From Mixophyes australis (Eukaryota; Chordata; Amphibia; Anura; Limnodynastidae): DNA of 64,000 nt. Within the stretch, counting starts at the first letter, position 1. Each line of letters begins with the position of its first letter. Below, piece after piece: positions 10,365-22,429 of this stretch. Below the pieces are notes generated by a model. That model was not told the origin of the DNA and made no database searches. It saw nothing but the letters and a program-made list of their open reading frames with translations. The stretch is taken from positions 44,297,824-44,361,823 of the forward strand of contig JAVHZZ010000009.1 of assembly GCA_036250195.1 (NCBI GenBank), given 5' to 3'. Made by a program: the position numbers and the translations under genes.

Positions 10365-11615
10365 GGAGGGTGCAATAGACAAATATGACAAACACATAAA
10401 ATATACAACTGTCGTGAAGCATTGGACAAAGAGGCATGGAGTCTAATATGTCTCTGCAGACAATTGTAAGGCGTAGTGGAAAATCTAGGTCATAACCTGG
10501 ATGGGCAATAGAAATGCCTAGGGATAATCAGAGAAGTAGTCAAGGTAGCAGAGGTCAGAACCAGGAGTTCCTAAACTAAGCCAATACGTGAGGCAGAAGA
10601 ATAGTGTGGAAAAAGATTGGTTAGGATCAGTAGCAGAATTTCCAATAGAAAAGAGCAAGGGGAGTTCAAAGGAACTTAGTGGCACACAGGAACCAAGAGT
10701 AGACCTCAGATGTTATCTAGTACTCTGGCATTTGAGCAGTGCAAGAGTCCTCCTTATATACCCCTATCTAAGCTGTTCAGATAGGAAACACAAGAAGCCA
10801 AAGACCTGTCCCGCTGCGTAGCAAAAGGCACGCATGCAAAGAGAACCCGGAAATTGCGTCTCATTGCTTGGCGATGGGCACACCATGCAGAAGGTGAGTG
10901 ACTGGGGACGACGCCTGTCAACAACACAGTAAAAAAAAAATAGCATCCTAGCCAGGAAAGGGCAAGGATGAAAACATTCCGCTTTAAGTAGAATGGTGGA
11001 TCTAATGTGCACCATGTATAAGTATTGAAATAGTGGTAATAGAATGACTGGGATTAAGGCAATTCAAACATCAGTAAGAACTTATAGCGCATTTTAAACT
11101 GTTATATAAGATATAAACTAACCAGGAATAAGTAATATTTCAAATGTATTCTGCAATGAATTCTGAAACTGGGTACCAAGAGTATGTTGGGTCCCTGTAT
11201 GGTCACTTTTGATATGATTAGGTGGAAGTAGTGAGCTGCTTTGCTCCCATGAGCCAGCCAACAGACAGTCGGGGGTGAGGTAACTAAAAACATAGGTATC
11301 TCTTTTTTAATTAAATTGGGAGAAAAATGCATTAAAGCAAAGAACACCTAATTAGTCCTGATTTACAAGTGAGAAACTAAAAATGGTAGAGATTATAGTG
11401 ATCAGTTTCAACCCAGTAAATGGGGGAAGACATTAATACTCTCTAGATATAACATAGCCAACATTCAAAAGTGACACAGTCAGGTTTCAGAAGTAGATTC
11501 TGGGCTAGGGGTAGACCAGGACCTCCTTTTACATCTCCATGAAGATTGCTACTCCTCACACCAGGGGAGTTGGGAAAGGTTTAGGTAGGTACTGGTTTTA
11601 TGCTTTGTTGGCAGA
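10365..11615. other. Unassigned spacer
   Basis: No gene recognised. Short open frames exist but show no family motif and contain repeat-like or low-complexity stretches. There is an A-run near 10930. Confidence 0.5.
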
Positions 11616-11740
11616 ACTTTTCATCAAAGAAATATTTTGCCTCCACGACTGTCCACTCCATATCGTGTCAGACCGTGGTTCACAGTTTGTTTCCATGGGC
11701 TGAGTTCGCCCATAACAATCATTTCCATGAACTATTGGAC
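11616..11740 (+). pseudogene. Gypsy integrase fragment with internal deletion
   Basis: The segment matches two parts of the Gypsy-2 integrase: around FIKEIF..LHDC..HIVSDRGSQF (compare 27320-27390) and AEFAHNNHFHE (compare 27560-27590). About 160 bp between them is missing. It abuts the 3' tail of the L2 LINE that follows, which probably truncated it. Confidence 0.75.
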
Positions 11741-11751
11741 TCTCGTAGATC

Positions 11752-14170
11752 CATCATCATCATCATTTATTTATATAGCTTCAACATATTCCGTGGCGCT
11801 TTACAATTGGGGACAAACATAATAAACTAATAAACAAACTGGGTAAAACAGACAAAGAGGTGAGAAGGCCCTGCTCGCAAGCTTACAATCTTTGGGACAA
11901 TGGGAGATTGACACATGAGGTTAAGTCTACATTTTGCATTTTGGCCCAGCCAGACTGCAAAGGTAAAAGTGACTCATAAGCTAAATGAACCCGTCACACA
12001 ACAATGTTGGTCAGGGGGCAGCCGTCCCGCGTGAAACTGTGTAACAGGCTAAAGGTAGCAAGGTTAAGAGGGTGGCCGAGGAATATTATAAGCTTGTCTG
12101 AAGAGGTAGGTTTTCAGAGAACGCTTGAAAGTTTGTAGACCAGAGGAGAGTCTTTACTGTGCGAGGGAGAGAATTCCATAGAGTGGGTGCAGCCCAAAAA
12201 AAGTCCTGTAACCGGGAATGGGAGGATGTATTGAGGGTGGATGAGAGACGCAGATCTTGTGTAGAACGGAGTTGCCGAGTTGGGAGATATTTTGAGACAA
12301 GAGAGGAGATGTATGTCGGTGCAGCTTTGTTGATGGCCTTGTAGGTTAGTAAAAGTATTTTATATTGGATTCGGTACAAAACAGGCAGCCAGTGTAGAGA
12401 CATACAGAGTGATTCAACAGAGGAAGAACGATTTGCAAGGAAAATCAGTCTTGCCGCAGCGTGCAAAATAGATTGTAGAGGTTTGAGTCCGTTTTTGGGA
12501 AGACCAGTAAGGAGGGAATTGCAATAGTCAATGCGGGAGATGATAAGTGCATGAATTAAGGTTTTTGCAGTGTCTTGCATGAGATATGTGCGAATTCTGG
12601 AAATGTTCTTTAGATGTATGTAGCATGATTTAGATATAGAGTCAAAGTGGGGAACAAAGGATAGGTGTGAGTCAAGGATTACACCTAGGCAGCGAGCTTG
12701 TGGGGTGGGATTTATGGTCATGTTAACAACAGAGATAGAAATGTCAGGTATGCTCTTGTTGGTGGGTGGGAATATTATTAACTCTGTTTTAGAAAAATTA
12801 AGTTTGAGTTGCCGAGAGGACATCCAAGATGAAATGGCAGAAAGACAGTCAGTTACACGGGACAACACAGATGTTGAGAGATCAGGAGAGGATAGATAGA
12901 TTTGGGTATCATCCGCATAGAGATAATACTGAAAGCCAAAGGAACTTATTAGATTTCCAAGAAAAGCGGTATAGATAGAGAACAGCAGAGGACCTAGCAC
13001 TGAGCCTTGTGGTACTCCAACTGATAGGGGAAGCGGAGCAGAGGTGGCTCCAGAGAAATTAACAGTGAAAGAGCGATTAGAAAGGTAGGATGAGAACCAG
13101 GATAGAACAGTGTCTTGAAGTCCTAGGGATTGCAGCGTTTGTATGAGAAGAGAGTGGTCAACGGGGTCAAATGCAGCCAAAATATCCAGGAGAATTAGGA
13201 GAGAGTAATGGCGTTCAGTTTTAGCAGTGGTCAGATCATTGACAACCTTGGTCAACGCAGTCTCTGTGGAGTGTTGAGAACGAAAGCCAGACTGAAGAGG
13301 ATCCAACAGGTTGTTAGCGGAAAGAAAGCGTGTGAGGCGACTGTAGGCAAGTCTCTCTAGAAACTTGGAGGGGCACGGCAGCTGAGAGATGGGACGGTAA
13401 TTTGATAGAGAGTTTGGGTCGGAATCTTGTTTTTTTAGAATAGGTGTAATCACTGCATGCTTGTATAGTGATGGAAAGATGCCAGTAGAGAGCGAGAGAT
13501 TACAGATTTGAGTTAGAGGTGAAATGAGCACAGAAGACAGGGATCTACCAATTTGCGAGGGAATAGGATCAAGAGGACAGGAGGTAGAGTAGGAAGATAA
13601 GAAGAGCGTAGAAATTTCCTCTTCATTTGTGGGGTCAAATGAAGAGAGGGTGTCAGAGGGTAGTAGGAAGGAATTGAGCTGATTGCTTGTCAAGGAAGAG
13701 GATACCATTTCTAGTCTGATCTTGTCAATCTTGTCCTTGAAGTAGGAAGCAAGATCCTGAGCACTGATAGTAGATGGAGGGTTCGGGGTGGGAGGATTGA
13801 GAAGATATTTAAATGTATTGAAAAGGCGTTTGGGGTTAGAAGCCTGAGCATAGATAAGAGATTGGAAGTATGTTTGTTTTGCCGTGTCCAGAGCATTTCG
13901 ATAGGAGTGGTAGACAGAAGTATATGTGAAGAAGTCATTAGAGGTGCGAGATTTACGCCAGTGACGTTCTGCTTTACGGGACAGTTTTTGAAGATTTCGT
14001 GTTGCTTTAGTGTGCCACGGTTGACATCGAAGTCGACGTGTAGTATGTAGTGTTGCTGGAGCCACTTGATCAAGGGCCGTTTCTAAGGTTTGGTGAAAAT
14101 GGGGTACTGCCATCTCAGGGGATGAGAATGTAGAGATAGGGGAGAGAAGGTGTTGGAGAGAGGTGGAAAA
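11752..14170 (-). mobile_element. L2-like LINE, 5'-truncated (copy 1)
   Basis: On the minus strand it ends in an ATATAAATAAATGATGATG-type tail (11752-11780), a typical L2-like 3' end, with the RT gene upstream. The endonuclease part is absent, so the element is truncated. The 3' UTR between the ORF and the tail is about 330 bp. The same family recurs at 34623-35640 and 47355-48600. Confidence 0.85.
12086..14113 (-). CDS. L2-like LINE reverse transcriptase, 5'-truncated but open
   Basis: A 675-residue frame without a stop. It is the RT and C-terminal domain of a CR1/L2-type ORF2 that copies LINE RNA onto nicked DNA. Visible blocks in order: [11 protein letters not shown] (about residue 95), NYRPIS (about 240), the RT A box [12 protein letters not shown] (about 310, usually LDLSAAFD), [13 protein letters not shown] (about 365), the catalytic [10 protein letters not shown] (about 400), and [12 protein letters not shown] with [13 protein letters not shown] in the C-terminal part. 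The ATG at 14113 is internal to the original protein; the AP-type endonuclease is missing. The open frame suggests a fairly recent copy, but without its 5' end it is not expected to move. Confidence 0.85.
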   Translation of the reverse strand: MAVPHFHQTLETALDQVAPATLHTTRRLRCQPWHTKATRNLQKLSRKAERHWRKSRTSNDFFTYTSVYHSYRNALDTAKQTYFQSLIYAQASNPKRLFNTFKYLLNPPTPNPPSTISAQDLASYFKDKIDKIRLEMVSSSLTSNQLNSFLLPSDTLSSFDPTNEEEISTLFLSSYSTSCPLDPIPSQIGRSLSSVLISPLTQICNLSLSTGIFPSLYKHAVITPILKKQDSDPNSLSNYRPISQLPCPSKFLERLAYSRLTRFLSANNLLDPLQSGFRSQHSTETALTKVVNDLTTAKTERHYSLLILLDILAAFDPVDHSLLIQTLQSLGLQDTVLSWFSSYLSNRSFTVNFSGATSAPLPLSVGVPQGSVLGPLLFSIYTAFLGNLISSFGFQYYLYADDTQIYLSSPDLSTSVLSRVTDCLSAISSWMSSRQLKLNFSKTELIIFPPTNKSIPDISISVVNMTINPTPQARCLGVILDSHLSFVPHFDSISKSCYIHLKNISRIRTYLMQDTAKTLIHALIISRIDYCNSLLTGLPKNGLKPLQSILHAAARLIFLANRSSSVESLCMSLHWLPVLYRIQYKILLLTYKAINKAAPTYISSLVSKYLPTRQLRSTQDLRLSSTLNTSSHSRLQDFFWAAPTLWNSLPRTVKTLLWSTNFQAFSENLPLQTSL

Positions 14171-14389
14171 TTATGTATTTATCACTCATTGAAATATTGA
14201 AGAAATACATTGTGTCTTGCCTCCTTATTCTGAACCTAGTTAGACTCAGCATCAGGTCATGTACAGGCCTGCTCTGACTATGAGACCTGTAACTACCAGC
14301 ACCGTAACACTTATTCAGCGAGACAGACTTTCCTTCTTGGGTTGCCATGATGCTCAACATAAATCCCCAACATAAATAGACTTTTTCTA

Positions 14390-14960
14390 ATTTCTTCTGT
14401 CAGCCGTTTGAGGTCATGCCCCTGTTAGGGGTTTGCCAGGATACATCTCGGAAAATCTCTCTGATAAATTTGATTTCTTTCAAGTTTCCTGAATTTCTGC
14501 AGAATCTCCTCTTTAACTTTATAGTAATGGAGGCTGCATAAGATATCACAAGGCTGTTAAGTCTGGGGACCTCTGGGTCTCAGAGCCCTGTGGTCTCTAT
14601 TAAAACATTATTTGGTTATTAAGACCAACATCCATGAACTCATTGAATAGTTTTGTCTGTGCATCAATGATGCCTTGAGGGGGTACATCGTAAGGTATGC
14701 CTCTTACCCTTAAATTATTGTATCTACATCTGTTATTAAGGTCTTAAAGATGTATTTCCTTTGCCAGATTGTCCATTTTCTTGGAAGATGGGTAGATCAG
14801 TTTGTTCTTCCTGAGTATTCTGCAATATACTGTAGTCATCCTTGTTTTAACTTGAGAGATGTCTGATGTGAGCTTGACAACTTGAGTTTTTTCAAGCTCT
14901 TGTAACGTAGGTATAGTGTGAAAAAGCTTGAGAATTTCCCCCAATTTCCAGGATCAGAAG
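14390..14960 (-). pseudogene. L1/Tx1-type LINE ORF1 fragment
   Basis: The minus strand translates in pieces to the L1/Tx1 ORF1 pattern: a coiled-coil-like stretch, then DLNNRCRYNNLRVRGIP at about 14692-14745 (compare the family pattern DLENRSRRNNIRI-RG-P), and further on KEEILQKFRKLE near 14480-14515. ORF1 is the RNA-binding chaperone of L1-type elements. Frames are broken. No ORF2 is seen nearby. Confidence 0.6.
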
Positions 14961-16734
14961 AAATGGTTCCAACATGTTGGGGAGGTCATGAAGATGGTGG
15001 GGGTGAACTTGTATGAGCCAACATAGGAGCTTAGCTTGTAAGATTTTGGAGCAGTTCAGACTTTACAGGAGGATCGTTTGGTTTCTTCATAGTTATTCTG
15101 GTTCAACTCCTTCTGTCTTTCCATCTTGAGGATAAAGAAATTAAACAAACATTTCAGGTCAGTGATATGTAACGAAATGTAGGAAGTTGCTGTCCTCCAT
15201 TAGATTAGATGATTATTTATTGGAGTCTTTAACTAAGGGCCATATGTATTTCTACTTATAGCTCCTTCAATTAAGGTGAGTCTGGGAGTTATTAATAGGT
15301 GCAGCTGGTGTTCTCGTGGCTCTCACATAATATGTTTTCAAATGGGTAGTGATGAGAAAAAAGGGGAGCCCTGATATATTTCTGAAAGGTAAAGTCACAG
15401 TTTAGCAAACCAATTCAAAAGAGTACCCTCTTTAAAATATCACCACTAGGTGGCAGCAGAGTCCTATGTATAGAGTCAGAGGGAGATAGATTACTGCAGT
15501 GAATTTGAGCTAATGTAATCAACTATAGGCTATAACCACCTTTAATAATGAGCTTTAGGATCTTGTTTGAGGGGTGTCTTGAAAAAAATTAGGATGAATC
15601 AATAGAAATATATTGTGGAGTTTTCATCACCCTGTTGAAAGCTTCAAACTTGTACCCTCTTATGCTATAGGAAAAATTATCCCACAGCCAAATCTATTAT
15701 GTACACAAACAGAACAGGGACCAGAAAGACTAGCAAAGGAATTAGGAGTCTGTTCAGGATCCATTCCCCTGTCCATTGGTGGGTGACATAAGATGATCAA
15801 GGAGCAGGACTTCAGGTGACAGGTATGCCTTCGCCAGTAAGTATTAGCTGGAGGGCATCTGTGGAGCACTACTGTGACCAGGTTACGATGCTGCAGGTGT
15901 ACTTCATTCATTGCTCAATTACTGATTATGAGAGGCAAGCTCATCATATGGGGCTGTCATCCACCGGATGTGAGTCGTAGCTGCGGGGATGAGGTAGGCA
16001 GCCTATGGGCCAAAACTTAGCCTTCTAGCATATGGCAGGTTGGGTAGCTGGTAACACTATAGCAGGGGACACGCAGCAGGGGGTCCCCCTTCCATAATGA
16101 CAAACCAACCCCAGTCTCTTCAGCACAGGGGCTCGATTCCCTAGAAGAGGGGTCCGCAAAAATATTGTGCGGAATACCCCTCTTGGAATACCCAGCCCCA
16201 TGCTGAAAGCGCTAGGACTCTTCCTAAATCCTTGGGGTGGTGGGTGTAGGGTAATAAAGTGTAAATAAAATAAAGAAAAAGTATAAAACTCCACTTTATT
16301 TTTTGGAAGTGCAAGTCCCAGCCAGCACGGGCTGCCATTAACAGTATGGCAATACTGGTGCTGCTTGTAGAACTACAAGCACCAGCACACCCATAGCAGC
16401 CAGGGCATACTTGTAGTTGGAGAACCACAAGTGCCAGCATGTCCTGGCACCCAGGGCCTGCTGAGCCATGTAGTTCCTCAAAGTAAAATGTAAATAAAAC
16501 AAACAACCCTCTTTTAAACCACATCAGTTTAATAAAAATAATAGAACCCTTGAAATAAACCACTTTAAAACCACATACATTTATTAAAAATAATAAATAC
16601 TCATACACTTACCATATGATTTCTTCATCTGTAAACGATCCAATCTTGTAAGCTTTGAATCCAATAATGCTTGAAACCAACCATAAAAACTATTTTTTTT
16701 AACACAGCATAGAGTCAGCGACTGTAACTTACAC
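14961..16734. other. Unassigned sequence with small inverted repeats
   Basis: No gene is recognised. At 16345-16385 a short palindrome (GGTGCTGCTTGTAG / CTACAAGCACCAGCA) and neighbouring TGCCAGCATG motifs suggest a degraded hAT-type MITE. Open frames over 15660-16608 on the minus strand show no family signature. Confidence 0.4.
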
Positions 16735-17051
16735 TAGCCCCAGAGCTGATGCAAGTGATACGCCAGAAAAAAACAGGTTACTTCCACGGCCGTAGAGCTT
16801 GCTACGGCTGTGGCTATGTGTGCTCGAGTTTGGCATGCCCGTACTGTACATTGACTAGGGGAAAACATCAATTCCCTGCCCAGGACACCCCCTCTAAATC
16901 ATAGGCTGTAGTAAGTGCCCTTTCCGTGAGTAGTTGCACGGAAGAGGGCTGCTTTGCCAGACGTATCTGTCAGTTCTGAGCATGTGCAGTGTGATTTTGT
17001 GCACAATATGCTCAAAATCAGCAGATACGTGCCTTGATGAATCAGGCCCCC
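16735..17051. mobile_element. Palindrome-ended MITE, end GAATCAGGCCC
   Basis: Its right end TTGATGAATCAGGCCC is the inverse of the GGGCCTGATTCAT end found at 51033, 54854 and 54877. The interior around GTACTGTACATTGACTAG matches, in reverse, the element at 49850-50860. The left boundary is uncertain. Confidence 0.55.
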
Positions 17052-17716
17052 ATTATATAACGGTCCTTATATGGACCCTTTCTGAGTAATAAACGTCACT
17101 GCTTCAAGATCCTGCTTTGACGCCACTGTACCTGCTGTAATTCCTGTGAGCTACAGCTTAGAAAACTCTTATCCGTTATCTGACTGTTCTGAGGTTTGTG
17201 ACCCAGGGTTGAGTAACAACTTTCTGCCCACTGCCCTGCAGCTCTGGCCATTGTAAGAGGTCAGGGGGAACCGTCCACAGCAACCTTGATCTGAAGGAAG
17301 AGCTCATTGGTATCAGCCCAAGGGCCCAGCAATAGGATGCCCTAGCAACAAGTATGTACCCAGAAGGAAGCAGTTCCAGGTACCGTTGAAAGAGCCTGGT
17401 GGTGGCAGCCGAGTGCCCCCTTTAGCATTTGGAGTGGATGCGTTTGAGATAAAGAAAAGGGATCTCAATGGACCCTTAACAGAGTTAATTACGATTGATT
17501 ATTTTGATGAAACTGAGGAATATAAATGAGGGGGTTAATGAATATGAATGGAAGTAATTCATGATATGGGGGTTAATTAATAATGGGAATGAGAGAGTTA
17601 ATTAATATAAAGAGGTTAGTGATATTGAATGGGGTTGTTATGATGCTAAAGAAGTTAATGATTTTGAGGAGGGTTTCATTAATGATGACGGGGATGATAT
17701 TGTGTGCTGGTGATAA

Positions 17717-18115
17717 AAATGCTCTTTGCATTACATGTTGTATTTTGGTCACAAGAATGCTCCCTCTATTGTATGGCGGTCACAAGAATGCTCTCAATAT
17801 GGCGGTCACAAGAATGCTCTCAGTATTGTATGGCGGTCACTAGCATGCTCTTTGCATTGTATGGTGGTCACAAAAATACTTTCTGTATTGTATGGCGGTC
17901 ACAAGAATGCTCTCTGTATTGTATGGCAGTCACTAACATGCTTTCTGTATTGTATGGCTGTCACTAGCATGCTCTCAGTATTGTATGTCGGTCACTAGCA
18001 TGCTTTCTGTATTGTATGGCAGTCACAAGAATGCTCTCTGTATTGTATGGCGGTCACTAGCATACTCTCTGTATTGTATGGCACTCATTAGCATGCTTTC
18101 CATATTGTATGGATG
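17717..18115. repeat. Minisatellite, ~36-bp unit
   Basis: About eleven tandem units built from TATTGTATGGCGGTCAC and AAGAATGCTCTC or TAGCATGCTTTC. Some units are short (near 17795). Three frames of 86-90 codons crossing it are translations of the repeat. Confidence 0.85.
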
Positions 18116-20096
18116 TTTTGCCTCAAACTAAATTTTTGTCTATACAGTTCCCCGTTATACCTACTGCCGCATGCGTCGATAGGTTGAAGTTGCGGCCGGG
18201 ACTTCAATCATTCTCTACTGATCGTTAACATCTCTGGGCGGACCAGCATCTATGGAGGGACAAAGAAAAAGTGACCGGACCACCTGAGAAACCAACCCTG
18301 ATTGTGGAGCGTAAGTCTCCTTCAACATTAGTCCCGCCACCGCTTTATGCATCCCGAACCTGGTTTAATCTTCTATCACTACTGAATTAGTGCAATTCCA
18401 CTGTTGCTCCGGAATACTCCATTTAATGAAATTTATTTCTTGTGGTTGCCATCTGGACATATTTGGACTGAGTATTTACACTACTAGACTTTACTTACTT
18501 CAGACTATCCAATATTTGCTTTTTGCAGGCCACTATTAAAATACAACATATGAATTGGGCTGGCCAGCACTTACTATATATAGAGATTGCATGTATGTGT
18601 TTGATATGCTCTTTGGTGTTTTATGAATTGCTGATTGATTATCAATTCATTTATCCCTAAGCAGGCCTGTAGTTTACTTTGTTTACGATACTGATATTGC
18701 ATTACTGTTGTATCTTATTCTTATGAACATGTCTCCATTTCCAATGAACACCAAGTGATTATATGTATACAACTAGCACTTAATATGTTTTTATTTTTTT
18801 CTGTTTTTAATTAAATTCAGAACATTTCTTATATGTACTAACATATGTGACTGATTGAATGTGAATATCAAATTAAACATTAAAAGCATTGCACAAGGAC
18901 CTTTTTTGCTACTCATTTTTTACCTTACTTTCCTTAATGAATCAGGCCCAATGTCTTTATTTCTTTTATAATGCTAGTAAGACTTTAGAATTAGTTGGAG
19001 ATTGATGGGGATGAGAACCAAATTAAATGATATATGTGATGGTGGCTGGGATTTATACAATAGCAAGCACTTCCCAGACTCAACTACTATCACATTAATG
19101 TTAACCCTGGGAATTCCCTGCTGCTGGATTGAGTTGCACCACCAACCGTAACCAGTGTGTGTACTTCATCAACAGGTGTGCTCAGTCTGCCTACTACGTG
19201 TTGCATTGGCTTCATCGACCACCAATGTGGCAAGGGCTAACGATGTGCTAATCCTGCCTACTTTTGTTATTGCCCAACCTACAATTGACTTGGTCGTGCC
19301 TACATGAGACCACTTGCAGTTTTTTTTGCAGGCCACTATAAATTACCAATCCACACCTGTCCAGGTGTGTCTTGGCATGGCAATTACAATATCACATTGT
19401 ACTGTAAATTAGAAAGTATGCTTGAATTTACATACATGACTTTTATTAAAACTCTCACCCTGTAGATTGTTGATAATGTCATGAAGCTCTTCATAATTTA
19501 TACCAAAGAGTATATAATCCCTTAATTTTTTTATCACAAATATGAAGAAATATTAATTACAAATTGTTTTAATAAATAAAAGTTTATTTAGTTCACAAAT
19601 GAAATGAAAGTCCATAGAGCCTTAAAGTATTAAATAATTTTCCAAAAACTTCAGCTGTGCTCTTCTTTAGAATTTATTAACATTTTTTTTTCAGTTTTCC
19701 TGTGGATATGCTGTTCTCAGGTGTCAGGTGGCTATCTTCTTCACACATGATAATCAAAGGCAATCCTGTAATAAATGTATAATGTTAGATTAGGGATTGC
19801 ACTGCTAGTAACTAATATTCAATGTTGTATTTATTTTGTTTTGTGTTATAATTTCTGTGTATCATATTCTTGAAAAGTTTAGTACGGGTTTAGTCAAAAT
19901 TATATTAAAAGCACCCATTAGTAAACAACTGCACACATACTTTAAGATCTAAATTTTGTAATCTTTCAGTTTTGCCACATTAGTGTATTTTTATATGGAT
20001 TACAGGTGGTTTTACATTCCTGTGTTGTGTATGGCCCTGGGGGTCATTCAGCAGATCATGACCACTGCTTGATCTCTAGCAAAAATAAGGTTAATA
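18116..20096. other. Unassigned sequence with MITE scraps
   Basis: Mostly AT-rich with no coding signal. AATGAATCAGGCCCAATG at about 18936 is a single MITE-type end. Nothing else can be named. Confidence 0.4.
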
Positions 20097-21008
20097 GAGT
20101 TTACATTAAAAAATATATTCAGGCGCTGCAATAGTAAACACTATTAATGACCTGGTAGAAATATATGCAGCTGGAAATGGGCGTGGTCTAGCCCACAACA
20201 AAATGTACAAAAGAAAAAGAATCCAACGCAATTATATCACCAGAGAACAAACAGAAATAGTAACAGAGAATCAAACCGGCATGTAGAAAAATACAACTAA
20301 CAATTTATTAAAAAAGGTTCAAAAATGTATCAATCAATAAAATAAATAGTAAACATGACAAGTAGACACCACATGTAGAATGGTATTCTGTACCAATTGG
20401 AGATGAATCTCAAAAACATCAAATCATCTCAATTGCATAGTATGAGCCTCCCAATGCAATAATGATGTATTAGATAATATGTCCATCTATTATTAGACCA
20501 TAAGGGAGAGTTCACCCGGGTGATATCGATCTTGTAGTATTTTTCAGTATAGTAAGCCACAAATATAGGGCTATAGCCAGCTGGATACAATGATGGAGTG
20601 ATAGTAATAATGGCTTTTGGAGATTACATGCCATAAGGTTTAAGTATAGGAGGAATCTTTCCACACTAATAAATTGACATATTGTATGTAACAGTCATGT
20701 GCGGGATAAAAAGATTTATCTCACATGAAAAGTTTCCACAAATACCTCCAAGGATAATAGCGATATGTGGACATAAACATAGTTCTTGTGAAATAATTGA
20801 CTCTCGGACTCCCCGCTGGATATCAGATGTCGGTGATCCTAGTCTGCGGCGCACCCTTATGATGTTCGTCCGGATCCTCAGCAAGCAAATATTAGTTCCT
20901 ATGGAACGATTCCCAGGTATGCAATACAGTTGATGTTTAGAAATGGTCTCCGCTATATAGATGGTAACGTGTATCAATTATTAAATTTCTGACGCGTTTC
21001 GTCTGTAC
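20097..21008 (-). mobile_element. Penelope-like terminal region (tentative)
   Basis: On the minus strand the segment begins with CGAAACGCGTC (21001 down to 20991), the 3' half of a hammerhead-type core as found in Penelope-like terminal repeats. It is cut abruptly where the next element's internal end starts (about 21009). There is no coding. The assignment rests on the shared CGAAACGCGT motif with 48221-48260 and is weak. Confidence 0.35.
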
Positions 21009-21028
21009 AACAAAGTGGGGGAAGTATA

Positions 21029-21936
21029 TGTGATGAAATGAGTGTGATAACCCTGTGACCATTCGGTTTCTCATTTCTCACATAATGTGGATTATAGCAA
21101 GTACTTTTTATAGCCCATGCTTTTGTTCCCCAGCTCACCAGACTACAACTGCATTGTCTAATAACATGAGGCCAAGGGGACATTGTAGTTCAGTGTAAAT
21201 ATGTATATTGTGTATTGTATATTGATGACTTGCAGTAAGGTTGCTATTCATTGTCTTTAAAGTGAAGCCAGGGTAATTGTGGGTTGTGATCAGGTTGCCA
21301 TGTGCTGGAGTAGGAAAACTAATTAGTGTCCATTGTTCTCACCAGGCTAGTCCAGACAGGCCATCTAACACTGGAGGTTCTCTGGAAGGACAGCTCATCT
21401 TTACTCCCCTGTCCAACCCCCCCTAGTCCAGCACTGACCAATGGTTAAGTAGAATAGACCATGGGGTTTGCCCAGGGAGGGGAAAGACTGTGGAAAATAG
21501 ACCTGTGATATAAGGAACAACTCCAGGGGGGAAGGGTGTTCATTCTGGGATTTCATTCATGAAGGTGCAAGATCTAGTTTTTGAATTGTCGTTTTCTAAC
21601 TAGAGTCTATATATGCAGCTGAGAGGGATCCATGGGTCGTGATCATGGGTCCATGGGTCTGGACAGCAGGTGACTATATCTCCTTAAGCTATTGGGGTAA
21701 GGGACAGATAATGTGGTAAACCTGCCTGGCATTTATTTACTGTGTGTACATAATATTCTAGTGTTGTTTGTATGACAATAAATATACTGTTGTATTTGTA
21801 TAATTGCATTTGCCTGAGTGACCATACGAATCCTAGAAGGTACTGGGTAGACTTCCCTGGCATAGGAAGGCACCCGTGGGTGGCCAGCCAGCGTGAAGTG
21901 GGTAGCATTGGGCCAGATATACCCGGTATCTTCACA
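21029..21936 (+). mobile_element. Diverged LTR (908 bp) of the 36-kb element family
   Basis: It starts TGTGATGAAATGAG and ends GGTATCTTCACA and aligns along its length with the 838-bp LTRs at 36085 and 39498, with an extra ~55 bp near 21850-21905. It keeps TATA and AATAAA signals. AAAGTGGGGGAAGTATA just before it matches the polypurine tract of the 36-kb element, so this is a 3' LTR whose internal region has been lost. Confidence 0.85.
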
Positions 21937-22429
21937 CCATTTTAGACCCGTTTTTCTTGTATGCCTGTGTAATGACTTCTGTGATACATTTTGAGGTGGT
22001 CTGTTTGGATGGAGTATAACCTCTCCAGGGTCTTGTTGGGATTGCAAAGAGTTGTTCTATTTTCCTAATGTGTGATTTCTTTATTATAAGCTGGTTGCAA
22101 ACAAAAGGATGACAATATGATTTTTTGATTAATGTGAAAAGTGTGACGCCATTTTGGGTAGGAAAGATGGATTAGTCCTTAGTACTAGATCATGGTACCT
22201 CTAAGGACTAAATACAAGGACAAATTCTCTTTACTGCTTGAAAAAAAGGATAATGTCTTCTGAAACCAACTTAATATCTAGCAAGATACCTGTACCTTAG
22301 AGTTGTGAGGGCAAATCCTTTGCTAAGGCCATCCTGAAGAAAATAAACAGTATGTACGATAGCAGCAGATACTGGGTCCACTTTAAGCTCACACCACATG
22401 ATGAAATTTTAAAATAGAACACTAGAGAG
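21937..22429. other. Unassigned sequence
   Basis: No recognisable feature. The end of this stretch probably already belongs to the DIRS element. Confidence 0.4.

Noticed and set aside
17583..17998. Three 86-90-codon frames with Cys-rich repeats
   Set aside because: They translate a ~36-bp minisatellite in three frames.
17717..18115. CRISPR-like array
   Set aside because: Units are contiguous and diverged with no unique spacers, and the DNA is vertebrate.
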